Part shown: piece after piece, positions 1 through 10,984 of the stretch
Layout of the letters: each line of letters starts with the position of its first letter
Position numbering within the stretch: position 1 is the stretch's first letter
Origin: Hypsibius dujardini
Taxonomy: Eukaryota > Tardigrada > Eutardigrada > Parachela > Hypsibiidae
Direction of reading: 5' to 3'
Length of the DNA stretch: 20,542 nucleotides
NCBI GenBank assembly: GCA_001579985.1
Contig: LRSR01005971.1
Location: 1 to 20,542 of the forward strand
Translations under genes and position numbers: made by a program
Notes under the pieces: model-generated
The model's input: only the letters and a program-made list of their open reading frames with translations
What the model was told of the DNA's origin: nothing
Database searches by the model: none

Positions 1-131
1 CCCCTGCCCCGCCCCTTTTGCCCATACATCGAACCCCCCTGTGTACTCAGTCTTGTCGTTGGATTTATCTAGAAAGTTTCGCTTAAAAGGAAATTTAAAG
101 AGGAAGAAGGTTTCTTGTTCGTCTGATATAG
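1..131 (+). other. DNAJC13: Partial intron of DNAJC13/RME-8
   Basis: This stretch ends in an AG acceptor (130-131) directly before recognisable RME-8 coding sequence. It is the 3' part of an intron whose donor lies outside the window. It is C-rich at the start and carries no coding similarity that I recognise. Confidence 0.75.
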
Positions 132-2174
132 GACATTCAGAATAAGAACCGCGGGAACGTCCAGTGGAAACTGATTGAGAAGCGGGTCAACAACATCCTG
201 CAGCATTGGCGGACCCGGATCGGGATGGAGAACGTGGACGAGAAGGTTCAGCGGATCGTGGTGCTGCGGAAACGGCGGCAGAAGATCAAGAGCGAGGCCA
301 ATTGGGAATTTTTTTACTATCGCTTCCTTCAGGACCACGCAAGGCCTAACCTTATCTGGAACCACCGAGTACGCCGGAAGTGTTGCTGCTGTGTGGATGA
401 GGGATTTTCACTCGTTTTTGGGTTTGCTTTACAGACCCGGGAAGAATTACGAGAGTGTCTGGAGAACGAAATTCGCGCCTTCAATGTGGACAAAGATCTC
501 GGAGCTGGAACGGTCATCGCATGGAACCACGTGGAGTTTGAGGTACCGCCCGAGAAGTCCGCCTTCTGTTTCCGCCTTCTGTTTCCTAATTCACCATTTC
601 TGTCTAGGTGCCTTATAACTGCCTGGCGGAGGAAATCAAGATTGGGGACTACTTTCTCCGCTTGCTGCTGGAGGAAGGGGAAAATGCGGACGAGGCTAAT
701 CCGATGAATAAGCCGTGAGTGCCTGCACCGATCTAGACTTCGATCTAGTAAGGATCTAGACCTGCGCTGGGTAATTCCTGATGATTTCTCTATTTGCAGG
801 CAAGAATTCTTCTTTGATCTCTATCATCGGTTCCTGTTGTCACAAAAAGCCCTCATGAAGGGCAACTGTCTGCAAGCCATGACGATCGTCTATGGACGCT
901 GTCACGAAACGATTGGCCCCTTCAATGACACCAAATACATGACCATCATGCTGGAGAAAGTCAGTCATCGTCGTAAACACTTCATGCATAAGCACTCCAG
1001 GCAGTCTGATCAGCCGGTAACTCGATCTGTCTTGCAGTGCTCGGATAAATTAGAACGGGACAGGTTGCTCCTGTTTCTGAGCAAGCTGATTTTGAATCAG
1101 GTGAGTGTGCTCGTGGTCTGTGTTTGAACTGTTTTACTTGCGCCTTGATTTGTAAATGCGTCGGGTTTTCCAGCAAAACGTTAAAGACTTCATCGACGCC
1201 AACGGTGTGCGAGTTTTGGTGGACATCCTCACTCTGGCGCACTTTCACACCAACCGTGCGTATGTTCACACACAGGTTAGTAGTAGGAGACTGATTCAGA
1301 CAGTCCAGTGAACAGTGATACACACAGGCAGGCAAGCAGTCACACACACAGATAAACAGGCAGGCAGACAGACACACGGGCAGGCAAGCAGACAGACAGA
1401 CAGGCAGGCAGGCAGACACACAGACAGACACCCAGACACACAGACACAGACAGAAAGACAGACACACAGACAGATAAACAGGCAGGCAGACATACAGACA
1501 AGAGACACAGACAGAAAGACAGACACACAGACACACAGACAGGCAAGCAGACATACAGGCATACATGCAGACTGGCAACCCGGATATGCCTCAGATGAGA
1601 CGTTTCTCTTTTGCTTCCAGTCAAATGTAATTGAGTCGAATCCGGAACTGCGACGGGACACGGAGAAGGAATGGTATTATGGGAATGTCGAAAAGGAGCG
1701 CTTGGGCCCGTACAGTCTGCAGGAGGTGAGGTGACAGTGTGATTCGTCTTTCCTCGTTTTTCGGAATTTGAAGCTGCATTTTTATTATATCGCAGCTGAA
1801 AGAACTGTGGGAAGCTGGTGACATCAATCCAAAAACCCGGTGTTGGGCCCAAGGCATGGACGGTTGGCGGCCGCTGCAGAACGTTCCGCAGCTCAAGTGG
1901 ACTCTGGTCGCGACCGGCACTCAAGTACTGAATGAGAGCGAACTGGCTTCATTGATCCTCGGGATGCTTATTCAGATTTGCGAGTTCTATCCCAGCAGGT
2001 AAGCCATTATCGGGTGTTACGCTTATTGTACTTTCAGCATATGTTTTATTCGTTCGCCAGGAATGCCGATGATGCTGTAATCAGGCCGCTACCAAAAGCA
2101 AAGCGACTGCTGACCGACACGGCTTGCATGCCACACATCGTGCAGGTGTGTGACACAGACAGACAGGCAGACAC

Positions 2175-2215
<41 letters not shown>

Positions 2216-3772
2216 GCAGACAGACACTCGAATTCGCAGTTAATCTATTTAAACTAAGCATTTACTCTTTTTCAGCTCCTGCTCACATTTGATCCAACCT
2301 TGGTGGAGCGGGTAGGCGTCTAGCCAATTTACCCTTAAGTTTTCTTGCATTTAGTCCTTTGGCGTTCTTTCAGGTGACCACCCTTCTGTTCCTGGTCATG
2401 CAAGATAATCCGATGCTTCCTCGGCTCTACCTTTCCGGTGCCTTCTTTTTCACGATGATGTACATCGGTTCGAATGTGCTTCCGATCGGACGCTTCCTCC
2501 ACTACACTCACACCAAGCAGGCGTTCCGCAGCGATGAAGCCAAGGCATCCACGCTGATGCAGCGCAGCGTACTCGGACCAATCCTACCGGAAGCCATGAT
2601 TTGCTACCTGGAAAACTACGGCCCGGAAAAATTCGCCGAGATATTCCTCGGCGAGTTCGACACTCCGGAAGCCATTTGGAGTATGGAGATGCGCCGGCTG
2701 ATGATTGAGAAGATCGCCGCACACATCGCGGATTTCAGTCCACGACTGCAGAGCAACACCCGCGCGCTGTATCAGTACTGCCCCATTCCGACCATCAACT
2801 ATCCACAACTGGCCAGTGAACTCTTTTGCAATATTTACTATCTCCGACATCTGTGCGACGTGCAGCGCTTCCCGGATTGGCCCATCCAGGATCCAGTAAG
2901 TCACCGTTTTTTTACTCTCTCATTATCTTCTAGTCTTCACGTTGGTCGGGTAGAGTTTTACTGTGTTTTTGTTCACCGGTCTGCTTGTCCAGTCTATATG
3001 TCTGTCGTCTGTCTGCCTGTCTGCCTGTCTGCCTGTCTCTCTGTCTGTCTATGTGACTGTCCGTCTGTCTATCTGTCTATCTGTCTGTCTGTCTGTCTGT
3101 CTATCTGTCTGTCTATCTGTCTGTCTGTCTGTCTGTCTGTCTAAATGTCTGTCTGCGTGTTCTATGGCCGACTCATAATCGTTTTCCTTATTCCGATCTT
3201 TTGCGTACCAGGTTAAGCTGCTCAAAGACGTCTTGGACGCATGGAAGACAGAAGTGGAAAAGAAAGCACCAACCATGTCTGCGGATGATGCCTACGCCGT
3301 GCTGGGAATTGTTAAGAAAGAGGGCAAACCGTAAGGCTTTCGGTTTAATAATTGGAATTTATTTAATACTGCATTCTATGAGGATTTGTTTTTAGAGTTG
3401 AAGAAAGCGTCGTGAGAAGATCCTACTTTGCACTTGCGCAGAAGTACCATCCCGACAAGAATCCAGAAGGCCGAGTAAGACAGTCGCCCTACTGTTTTTT
3501 TTTCGTGGGGATCATCGTTAAACTTGATATGTCTGGAATAGGACATGTTCGAGAAAGTCAACAAGGCCTACGAGTTCCTGTGCAGTCGAACCGGAAAGGT
3601 GACAGACGGACCGGATCCCAGCAATCTGTTGCTCATCTTGAAGACTCAAGTCATTCTGTTCAGTCGCTACAGTTCTGGTATGTCTGCAATACGCCTGTCT
3701 GCCTCACATTCTATGTGCGCATGTGAGCAATGCGACATACGGGCATAGGAAAGGCTTTGTCTGTCTGTCTGC

Positions 3773-3806
<34 letters not shown>

Positions 3807-4759
3807 GCTTGCCTCTCTGCCTGTCTGCCAGTCTGTCTGCCTGTCTGTATGCCTGCCTGTCTGTCTGTGTTTGTCTGTCTGTCTGGCTTTCGGTCTGTCT
3901 GCTTGCCCCTCTGCCTGCTTGCCAGTCTATATGTCTGTCTGTCTGTCTGTCTTGATTGCCTGCAGCGACTAAGTCGTCCCTACTGTCACCTCGTCTGATC
4001 GTTGTACTAGTATTAAATTATTTCTGCTGTTTTAGAACTGCAACCGTACAAGTACGCCGGCTATCCAATGCTGATCCGAACCATCACAATGGAGACGCAA
4101 GACGAGCGACTGTTTGCCAAGCCGGTTCCCCTGCTGGCCGCGGCCTGTGAACTGGTCTATCACACCGTGGCCTGTTCACCGCTCAACGCGGAGGAGCTGC
4201 GCCGCGAACGGGGATTTGAGATTTTGGAGGAAGCCCTGGGCCGCTGCATCGCGCAGCTCAACGTCTCTTCCCGACCGGACGATCTCGGTGTGCAGGTCTG
4301 CATGAACATTGCTAGCTGTTTCGCCGTCGCGGCGCAGTTCGAGCAGTGTCGGGAGAAGCTGGCGGAAATGCCGGACGTCATCCGCGATATCTGTCGGATG
4401 CTCTTTTTCTCGGTATGAGAAGGTTTTTTTACGTCTGACCGTCACGACGTATAGCTAATAACTTTGGTGTCTGTTCGGTCCGCAGCATCTGTCTCGCCTC
4501 TGCTGTGTGGCCGTGGAATGCGTGAGTGCGTTCTGTGTGGATCTGCTGCTGCAAACGCAGCTGTTCAAAGCCGGGGTGTTGTGGCATCTCCTCCTGTTCC
4601 TCTTCCGGTACGACTTTACCTTGGAAGAAGGCGAGGTTGAACGGAGCGCTGATTCGAACCAACAGGTCAGCCAGGCAGTCTTTATCTGCATATCTTGGGT
4701 GTCTGTCTGCCTGCCTGTCTGTCTGTCTGTCTGTCTGCCAGCTTGTCTGTATGTATGTA

Positions 4760-4790
<31 letters not shown>

Positions 4791-4800
4791 TGGGCGGTCG

Positions 4801-4846
<46 letters not shown>

Positions 4847-7800
4847 TGGGCGGTCGGTTTGTCAGTCCGTCTTATCTAGCTCGAACTCACATAGCTTCTT
4901 CTTTCCTAGGAAGTTGCGAACAACTTGGCCAAACTGAGCATTGTAGCAACTGCTCGCCTTGGCGGCTACCTGAAAAGCGAGCGAATGGCTACACCCGCGA
5001 ACCCTTCCATCCGTCAGGCGATCGCCACCATGTTAACGGTCTACATAACCAAACAGTTTGAGAGAGTCAGTCCGCACGAGGTTTGTTGCGTACTGCAGAT
5101 TCAGATGTGAAACTAGATGCAGCAGGGGAACGTCCGATCGTTAGGATAACTTTTGCCTGTCCTTCATGCCACAGCTCCTGAAGATCCTCAACAGCAATGT
5201 GAGGAGCCCCTACCTCCTGTGGGACAACGGAACTCGCGCGCAGCTCACCGAGTACCTCGACACCCAACGCGGCACCATGATCCGCAGCGGTGAATGCGAT
5301 CCCAGTTTCGGTGCGGCGTTCGTCCATGAGGCGCACAGCAGCGAGCTGATTGTGGGCGACATTTTTGTGCGGATTTACAACGAACAGCCCATGTTCCCAA
5401 TTGAAGTAGGATGATCGAGCATGACGCACTCTTCTGCCTCCCAATTCAATGACTTGATTGTTCTTTATAGGAACCAAAGACCTTCACGGTTGATCTCCTC
5501 CAGTATCTGGGCTCGCAGGCGCAGTACGTGCACTCCCTGATGGCCATGTCTCAGGGCACCACGACCATGGACGTGATCAGTCAGAAGAAGATTACCCACG
5601 TGCAGCTGGCGCTGGAAGCCTTGCGAAACATCGTGCGATCCAGTCCCGGGGTGGAGATGCAGTGCATCGGTCACTTCCGGCTCCTCTTCAGCCTCCTCCA
5701 GATGGACGGTGCGCCGCGGCTGCAGGAGGCCGCGCTGGAGGCCCTTTCGACGGTGGTCAGCAATAAGGAGTGCGTCAACGACATTGCCAGCGCGGATGTC
5801 ATGCCGGACCTTCTCTTGTTGATTCACTCCCTTCCAACTGGTAAGTCGCCTGAACAGAGCGATTTACCAGGAAATCCTTGTTTTTTACTCAGCTGTCAAT
5901 GTATTTTTTTCACTTTAGCACGACTACTTATCCTGGAGATTCTGCACCCGCTGGTGTCCAACTCGAAGGTGGTGAAAGAACTCATGTCAAAGGGAGTGTG
6001 CATCTACCTGCTGGATGTCTTCTGCAATTCCACCAATGCCGTGATGCGTGAGAAGACGGCTGAATTGTTTGCCAAGATGATGACGGAAAAGTTGACCGGC
6101 CCCAAGCTGCGGCTTCAGCTAGCAAAATTCCTTCCTAATATCTTCATGGTTGGTGTTCTGATGTGTCTGTCTGTCTGCCTGCCTGCCTGCCTGCCTGCCT
6201 GTCTGTCTGTCTGCCTGCCTGCCTGCCTGCCTGCCTGTCTGTCTGCCTGCTTGCCTGTCTGGCTGTCTGCCTGCCTGCCTGTCTTTTTGTCTGTCTGTCT
6301 GTCTGTCTGCCTGCCTGTCTGTCCGACTCTCTGTCTATATGTTGTCTCTCAGCTTTGACTGCCTGTTTGTGTTTGTGTCTGTCTGTTTATTGGCCTACCT
6401 CTTCATTCTGGTGAGTTACTGTATCTGTTGGAATAGGACGCCATGCGGGACTCACCGGAAACCAGTGTGCATATGTTCGAAGGTATGACTGGAAACTCGA
6501 CATTTTTTATTTATCTTTGTGTATGTAATGATTTTATTTCCTTATCAGGAACTCACGAGAACCCTGAGTTAATCTGGAACGATGAAGCGAGAGAGAAGGT
6601 GTCTTCGTCGGTTCAGGAGCTCAAGGATCAGTTTTATACCACGCAACGGAATGACCATTCCGCCATCTGGAGTGTATGTGATCGGTTTTGTGCTCGATCA
6701 GCTTCTGTTGGATCTGAGGTTTAATTTCTATCTCTTTCCAGTTACCGCAAGATTACAACACCATCTACAGCAACGTCCAGGGAGAGATCGTCGTGGGTGG
6801 AGTGTTTCTGCGCCTCTTTGTGGCAAATCCTGGTTGGGTTCTTCGGAAGCCCAAGGAGTTCTTCCTCGATATTGTCGACAGCTTCGTCGAACTATCTTCT
6901 TTACCGTCCCCTCCGGTAAGACTGTCGGTTCCATGCGTAACACGCCCTACAGCGTCCGTTTTTTGATTTCGCGCTGTATTTTAGACCGAAGAGCTTGAGC
7001 TGGTGACCACGGCCATTGTCGTATTCCTGGAAGCGCAACCACTTATGGCGGACCAAGTTCCCACGTTCGGTCATATTCCTAAACTTATTTTGCTCCTTAA
7101 AAGCAATAATGACAACGTCGTTTCCTCCACGATGCGAATTGTGCATCAGTTGGCAAAGAGCGCGGTAAGAAAGCTGTCTCGTTGTCTGTCTGTCTGCCTA
7201 TCTGCCTGCCTGTCTGTCTCTCTGTCTCTCTGTCTGTCTCTCTGTCTGTCTGTCTCTCTGTCTGTCTCTCTGTCTCTCTGCCTATCTGTTTGTCTGTCTG
7301 TCTGCCTATCTGTCTGTCTATCTGTCTGTCTGTGTGTCTGTCTGTGTGTCTGTCTGTCTGACTACTTGACTATCTGCTTGCCTGTCTGTCGACTGTTGTC
7401 TGTGTTACCATGTCATTGCCTGTCGCCTTGTGTGTGTCTGTGTCTGTCTATCTGTCTCTCTTTATTCTTCACCGCCGTTTTCTTTTAGGTCTGTATCAAT
7501 AGCCTGGCCGCCGTGGATTCCGTCAACGGTATGAAGCTCGCGATGAAGAAGAGCCGCTTGGTCACGCCCCTGGCGTGTGAAGCCCTCAACAGCATGTTCA
7601 ACGAGCCCAATGATGAGCTGATTAGTCAAGCTTTGTCTTGTGATTTGATACCCTACCTCCTGACTCTCTTGGGTAGCCCGCTGGAATTCATTCCTAATCC
7701 GTCCGGAACGAAAGCTCATATTGTTAAAGCCTTGAAATCCATGACACGCAGCCTTGCTCTGGGCGATAAGGTAAGATTGAGAAGCGGACTTTCGTTTTAC

Positions 7801-8103
7801 TCTAGTTAGTCTTTCCGGTAAGGCGTGACCCTGTTGCATTGACCGGTCTTTTCTCATGCTAGGTCTCCGCGATTCTCGATCAATCCAGAGTGTGGTCCGA
7901 ATTCAAGGATCAACGCCACGACCTGTTTATTACCCATACCAATACCGTGGGCTACCTTACTGCAGGCAAGTGCTATTCAAAAACTACTGGATACTTGAAG
8001 CAGAATGAGTCTGTTAGTCAGACAGAGAGACACAGATAGGCAGACATAACGACAAGCAGACAGGGAGCCAGAAAGACACACAGACACACTCACAGACACA
8101 CAC

Positions 8104-8153
<50 letters not shown>

Positions 8154-8378
8154 GGGCTGGTAGACAGACAGACAGACAGACAGACGGGCTGGTAGACAGA
8201 CAGGCAGATAGACAGACTAACTAGATTTTGAAATACACACCGATGGTACTATTAATGTGTCGTGTTTGCAGGAACTCCCGGTGTGGCAGGGTATCTTACG
8301 CAGGGGAAGTCCAAAACACTGCCCGACGTTCCTCCCCCCGCTGACGTTATTCACCAGGAAAATCCAAACCAGTTGTGA
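132..8378 (+). CDS. DNAJC13: DNAJC13/RME-8, endosomal J-domain protein (3' part, 27 exons)
   Basis: RME-8 is a large peripheral protein of early endosomes. It recruits Hsc70 through its J domain and works with sorting nexin/retromer and WASH in receptor recycling (family knowledge). The joined exons give 1,545 residues plus TGA (8376-8378). They align end to end with the last two-thirds of animal DNAJC13 (about 2,240 residues); the N-terminal third is outside the window. Visible in order: an IWN motif LIWN (351-362); a GYF_2 domain (WYYGN at 1672-1686); a helical stretch ending FPDWPI; the J domain with HPD (3448-3456); armadillo/HEAT-like helices; a second, degenerate IWN motif LLWDN (5214-5228); a third, LIWND (6569-6583); and a proline-rich tail. 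All 26 internal introns keep frame, so this is an intact gene. One intron (7966-8271) uses a GC donor. No sign of frameshift. Family assignment is very secure. Confidence 0.96.
1319..1572. repeat. CAGA/CACA tetranucleotide array in DNAJC13 intron 1276-1620
   Basis: Imperfect tandem CAGA with CAGG and CACA variants fills most of a 345-bp intron. Read through, it opens long Cys/Val/Leu/Ser- or Gln/Thr/Asp/Arg-rich reading frames on both strands; these are artefacts of the repeat. Confidence 0.9.
1669..1876 (+). other. DNAJC13: GYF_2-type domain of DNAJC13 (split by an intron)
   Basis: The encoded segment begins EWYYGN, continues GPYSLQE, then after the 70-bp intron 1726-1795 reads ELW and [12 protein letters not shown]. 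This is the conserved tryptophan-rich GYF-like domain found in the middle of DNAJC13 proteins. Role inferred from the family: protein-protein interaction. No key aromatic residue looks lost. Confidence 0.85.
2153..2226. repeat. CAGA tetranucleotide array in DNAJC13 intron 2146-2275
   Basis: Near-perfect (GACA)n begins a few bases after the donor (gtgtgt at 2146). This is the second of the CAGA-orientation introns. Confidence 0.92.
2998..3158. repeat. CTGT tetranucleotide array in DNAJC13 intron 2896-3211
   Basis: (CTGT)n with CTGC and CTAT variants, in the opposite orientation to the two previous arrays. It occupies the middle of a 316-bp intron with donor GTAAGT and acceptor ACCAG. Confidence 0.92.
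3275..3580 (+). other. DNAJC13: J domain of DNAJC13 (three exons)
   Basis: The segment starts [11 protein letters not shown], has the invariant HPD tripeptide (3448-3456) within [13 protein letters not shown], and ends with helix IV ([11 protein letters not shown]). The J domain is internal, which is diagnostic for RME-8 rather than other DnaJ proteins. HPD is required to stimulate Hsc70 ATPase (family knowledge), so the co-chaperone function should be intact. Introns 3331-3395 and 3475-3541 interrupt it. Confidence 0.93.
3758..3950. repeat. CTGT/CTGC tetranucleotide array in DNAJC13 intron 3678-4035
   Basis: Imperfect CTGT repeat with many CTGC units inside a 358-bp intron. The flanking intron sequence is unique. 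Confidence 0.92.
4698..4872. repeat. CTGT tetranucleotide array in DNAJC13 intron 4666-4909
   Basis: (CTGT)n interrupted twice by the same TTGGGCGGTCGGT block (first near 4790, again near 4845). This suggests local duplication of array segments of roughly 55 bp. Confidence 0.9.
6160..6392. repeat. CTGT/CTGC tetranucleotide array in DNAJC13 intron 6149-6436
   Basis: Alternating blocks of CTGT and CTGC tetramers, giving clean runs of CTGC near 6177-6200 and 6212-6236. It lies in a 288-bp intron whose donor is GTTGGT. Confidence 0.92.
7178..7462. repeat. CTGT/CTCT tetranucleotide array in DNAJC13 intron 7165-7488
   Basis: Long imperfect CTGT array with CTCT and CTAT variants, nearly filling a 324-bp intron. 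It stops about 25 bp short of the acceptor at 7488. Confidence 0.92.
7966..8271 (+). other. DNAJC13: GC-AG intron of DNAJC13 with a CAGA array
   Basis: The reading frame and family alignment require exon ends at 7965 and 8272 (...GYLTAG / TPGVAGYLT). The donor is therefore GCAAGT after CAG rather than GT, a minor but known U2 intron class; the other donor positions match consensus. The CAGA array at about 8018-8215 contains a near-perfect duplication of a segment ending GGGCTGGTAGACAG (8153-8166 and 8185-8198). Confidence 0.85.
8018..8215. repeat. CAGA tetranucleotide array in the last DNAJC13 intron
   Basis: (CAGA)n in the orientation opposite to the array of intron 7165-7488, with an internal duplicated block containing GGGCTGGTAGACAG. 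Confidence 0.92.
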
Positions 8379-8710
8379 TTCTAATTACTGTCGTCATATA
8401 TTTTGTGTGTTGCTTTTAAGTGTTACCGTCGCGTCGTCATGCGTTATTGATCTAATTTTTTAACTATTTTCATCCGGTCCATCCGGTCATGCATATGTGT
8501 TTCTTCTTTACGGTGATTCCACACTGCACACAGTATGAGTACCAAGAGGGCACAACAAAAGTTCCTTCATGTTGCGAACTCCTTCGCATCACTTGCAGTC
8601 GTTCTGCTTGCACACGTACGAATGACGTGTGCCTGCAAAGTGAGTTCACTAGTTCGTTGCCTTCGCCTCGCCGGGCCTCCTGCCGAAGGATGGACGGATG
8701 GATCGCGAGA
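8379..8710 (+). other. DNAJC13 3' UTR and downstream flank
   Basis: The sequence after the TGA is unique and moderately T-rich. There is no AATAAA within 300 bp of the stop; the nearest variant I see is GATAAA near 8750. The true poly(A) site cannot be placed from sequence alone. Confidence 0.5.
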
Positions 8711-9983
8711 TGGCCCCGATGGATGGATGGATGGATGGATGAGGCGAGAAGATAAAAACTTCGTGCCGATTAGTTTCAAGTGCCTTACACACAGACACAG
8801 ACACACACACGCCGAAAGGAAGGAAGGGCACGGTTGTTACCAGAAAGACTCGAAAGCGGATACGCCTTTTTCTGTTGCTGCATGTACGTGTGTGTGTACG
8901 TGTGTGTGTGTACGTGTTGCCTATCAGTGAAATCAAATCGTGTTGTTTGGGTTCCATATTTGAGCAACGCCGGGCGCCAGGAGAGAGTCGCGAAAAGCAG
9001 CGGGCAGCTGTGTTTGCGTTCGGGAAGAGTTTGGACCGACGACCGACGGACCGACCGAGCGCGACCGAGACCGAGACCGAGGGAGACAAGACTCCGGCCA
9101 GTTAGTGGCGACAAAGTACACACACACACGAAACGACACAGACACGAAACGAAACGACGCAGCGACCGGGAGAAGACTTTCCTCCACACCCACGCGTAAG
9201 GCATTCGTCATGTTGGTATGAGACCCCGACGAGAGTTCCCCCAGCGTAAGCTAAGCCTATGAGGAGGTTGGAAATAAACATTCTTCGGTGTAGTGTGTGT
9301 CTGCCTGTCTGCCTGTCTGTGTGTGCGTCGATAACTTTTTCCTCGCACACTGCTGCTGACGGAAATCTCGGCACTGCAAACTCGAAGGCATGCCGGAAAA
9401 ACAAGGATAGGCAGTATACACCCGACTAGAGAGAGAGAGGCAGAGAGTGAGAAGAAGGTTCTAACGTCCGGGTCTAATGAATGGGGGGGGGGACGGGAAA
9501 AGGATGAGTGAGAGGGTGTATTTTGGTGTCTTGATGAGAAAATTCTTCCGAGGATATAGGCCCTGACCGCGGCCAGCTGTTTGCCTGTTTGCCTGCCACA
9601 CCGCCCCCGCGGATCATCTCGCTGCCGTCGGTCGGTCTGTCTGTCTGTGTGCGCGCTGTTGGGTCGTATCCCCGGATGTTGGATGGGAAATATGACGCAC
9701 ACGTCGACTGTCTTCTTGAGTGGCTGAATCCTCGCTCATCTTCTCCTTCTTCTCCTTCTTCTTCTTTGGTTGAAGTGAAGTCATTGACGGGGCTTATGTA
9801 AACGCGGGCTTACTGTGCTGTCTGGGTCGTCGCTGGTCGAATCGCCAAACGGATCCAGACTCTTTCTGCTCAGTGTCGTTTCGCGGTTGTTTCGGTTTGT
9901 TTTCCACTAACGCTCCTCCGCACCCTCACGGCTCCCCAATACACCCTGTCTGGATTTGGATTTCTGGGCCACTTTTCTCACAG
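8711..9983. other. Intergenic region with simple repeats; candidate promoter/5' UTR of the PET-LIM gene
   Basis: No protein family is recognisable on either strand. The stretch holds a short (ATGG)n tract (about 8717-8742), CACA and TACGTG/TGTG tracts (8790-8815, 8881-8921), a CG-rich block with repeated GACCGA (about 9030-9085), a G11 run near 9484, and a (TTC)n tract near 9740-9766. The CG-rich block and the strong splice donor at 9984 make it a reasonable place for the transcription start of the downstream gene, but that is inference. Confidence 0.4.
8717..8742. repeat. (ATGG)n microsatellite
   Basis: About six near-perfect GATG tetramers, a different tetranucleotide from the CTGT/CAGA arrays in the introns. 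Confidence 0.85.
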
Positions 9984-9989
9984 GTAAGC
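9981..9989 (+). promoter_or_regulatory. Candidate 5' splice site of a non-coding 5' exon
   Basis: CAG then GTAAGC (donor GT at 9984-9985) is a strong 5' splice consensus in intergenic DNA upstream of the PET-LIM gene. If used, it would splice to the acceptor at 12081-12082, making a 2.1-kb first intron that begins with the 11-bp minisatellite. Only transcript data can confirm it. Confidence 0.3.
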
Positions 9990-9991
9990 AG

Positions 9992-10318
9992 TCAGACACC
10001 TTTCAGACACCATTCAGACACCTTTCAGACATCTTCAGACACTTTTCAGACACCATTCAGACACCTTTCAGACACCTTTCAGGCACCTTTCAGACACCTT
10101 TCAGACACTTTGCAGACACCTTTCAGACACTTTGCAGACATCTTCAGACACCTTTCAGACACTTTGCAGACATCTTCAGACACCTTTCAGACATCTTCAG
10201 ACACCTTTCAGACACCTTTCAGGCACCTTTCAGACACCTTTCAGGCACCTTTCAGACACCTTTCAGACACTTTGCAGACACCTTTCAGACACTTTGCAGA
10301 CACTTTTCAGACACACCC
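9992..10318. repeat. 11-bp-period minisatellite (CAGACACCTTT), about 30 units
   Basis: Tandem CAGACACCTTT with variants CAGACACTTTG, CAGGCACCTTT and a 10-bp form CAGACATCTT. The variants recur in the same order, so the array has higher-order duplication. Because 11 is not a multiple of 3 and no unit contains a stop, all three + frames stay open across the array, with a peptide period of 11 (DTFQTPFRHLS). I regard this as non-coding repeat. Confidence 0.92.
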
Positions 10319-10781
10319 TTCCGATTTCCGCTCTAATTGAACGGTGTGCCCGCAGATAGGGAGAGTGTTTAGTTGACTAGACGACGCTTTCAGACAACTT
10401 ATCCAGAATGGAGTCTGACGGAGAGACAGACAACCAGCCGTCGGGCGAGTAAAGTGAAATTAATTGGAAACTAATTTCGGCTTATATCCGGTGAAATTGG
10501 GTGAAGTTCTCGACGATCGACGGCGACCAAAACACATACGCACTCTCAATTCTGTGAGCTCTTCAGCTCTTTTATCAGCGATATCAAAACGTTTACGACG
10601 CCAGATCAGCAATCTTAAACCTTTGCCCGACCCAGTCGGCGCCGCTGATAAAGCCTGAATTCGGATTGTCTAAATTTTCGTAAGGTTCAAAGCGTCGTTA
10701 AGAACAAGAACAGAAACGTCAATTTCCCCGAAACAATTTTTCCCGACGACATTTTCCCGTGCAGTGAGTGTCTGTTAGGGC

Positions 10782-10820
<39 letters not shown>

Positions 10821-10984
10821 ATAGGGCGATCGGAAGAAAAATGCGATACAACATCAACATCGAGGCCGTGTGCTGCTTTTTGGCAATCCGAAACTTCCAA
10901 AGCTTCCGGCTGACGTCAACGGCCCTGCATGCATCCCTCTGTAAACGGGGTTCACACATATATGTATATGTCATTTCGGAGTGG
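10319..10984. other. Intergenic region without a recognised gene
   Basis: Unique sequence plus a perfect (AC)18 tract. I see no coding similarity and no RNA gene on either strand. Confidence 0.5.
10783..10818. repeat. (AC)18 microsatellite
   Basis: Uninterrupted AC dinucleotide, 36 bp. Confidence 0.97.

Larger units (their letters stand above)
132..8378 (+). other. DNAJC13: Exon map of DNAJC13
   Basis: Exons, read from splice consensus and protein continuity: 132-368, 435-542, 608-714, 800-959, 1038-1100, 1174-1275, 1621-1725, 1796-1998, 2061-2145, 2276-2311, 2374-2895, 3212-3330, 3396-3474, 3542-3677, 4036-4412, 4486-4665, 4910-5080, 5175-5405, 5471-5840, 5919-6148, 6437-6482, 6549-6673, 6742-6915, 6985-7164, 7489-7770, 7863-7965, 8272-8378. 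Lengths sum to 4,638 nt, a multiple of three. Eighteen introns are 62-94 bp. The other eight are 130-358 bp and all carry CTGT/CAGA repeats. The 36-nt exon 2276-2311 encodes only 12 residues. Confidence 0.9.

Noticed and set aside
369-434. Stop-free, frame-preserving introns (66 nt here and 78 nt at 5841-5918) as possible coding inserts
   Set aside because: Both have good splice signals, and the family alignment has no residues here. With this many short introns a few open ones are expected by chance.
982-1661. Cys/Val/Leu/Ser-rich reading frames (CLSVCLSV type) here and in every CTGT/CAGA intron, on both strands
   Set aside because: They are direct translations of tetranucleotide repeats, which lack stops in several frames, and they lie inside well-supported introns.
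8785-9702. Several overlapping frames on both strands in the intergenic region
   Set aside because: No conserved motif; composition follows CA/TG and GACCGA simple repeats.
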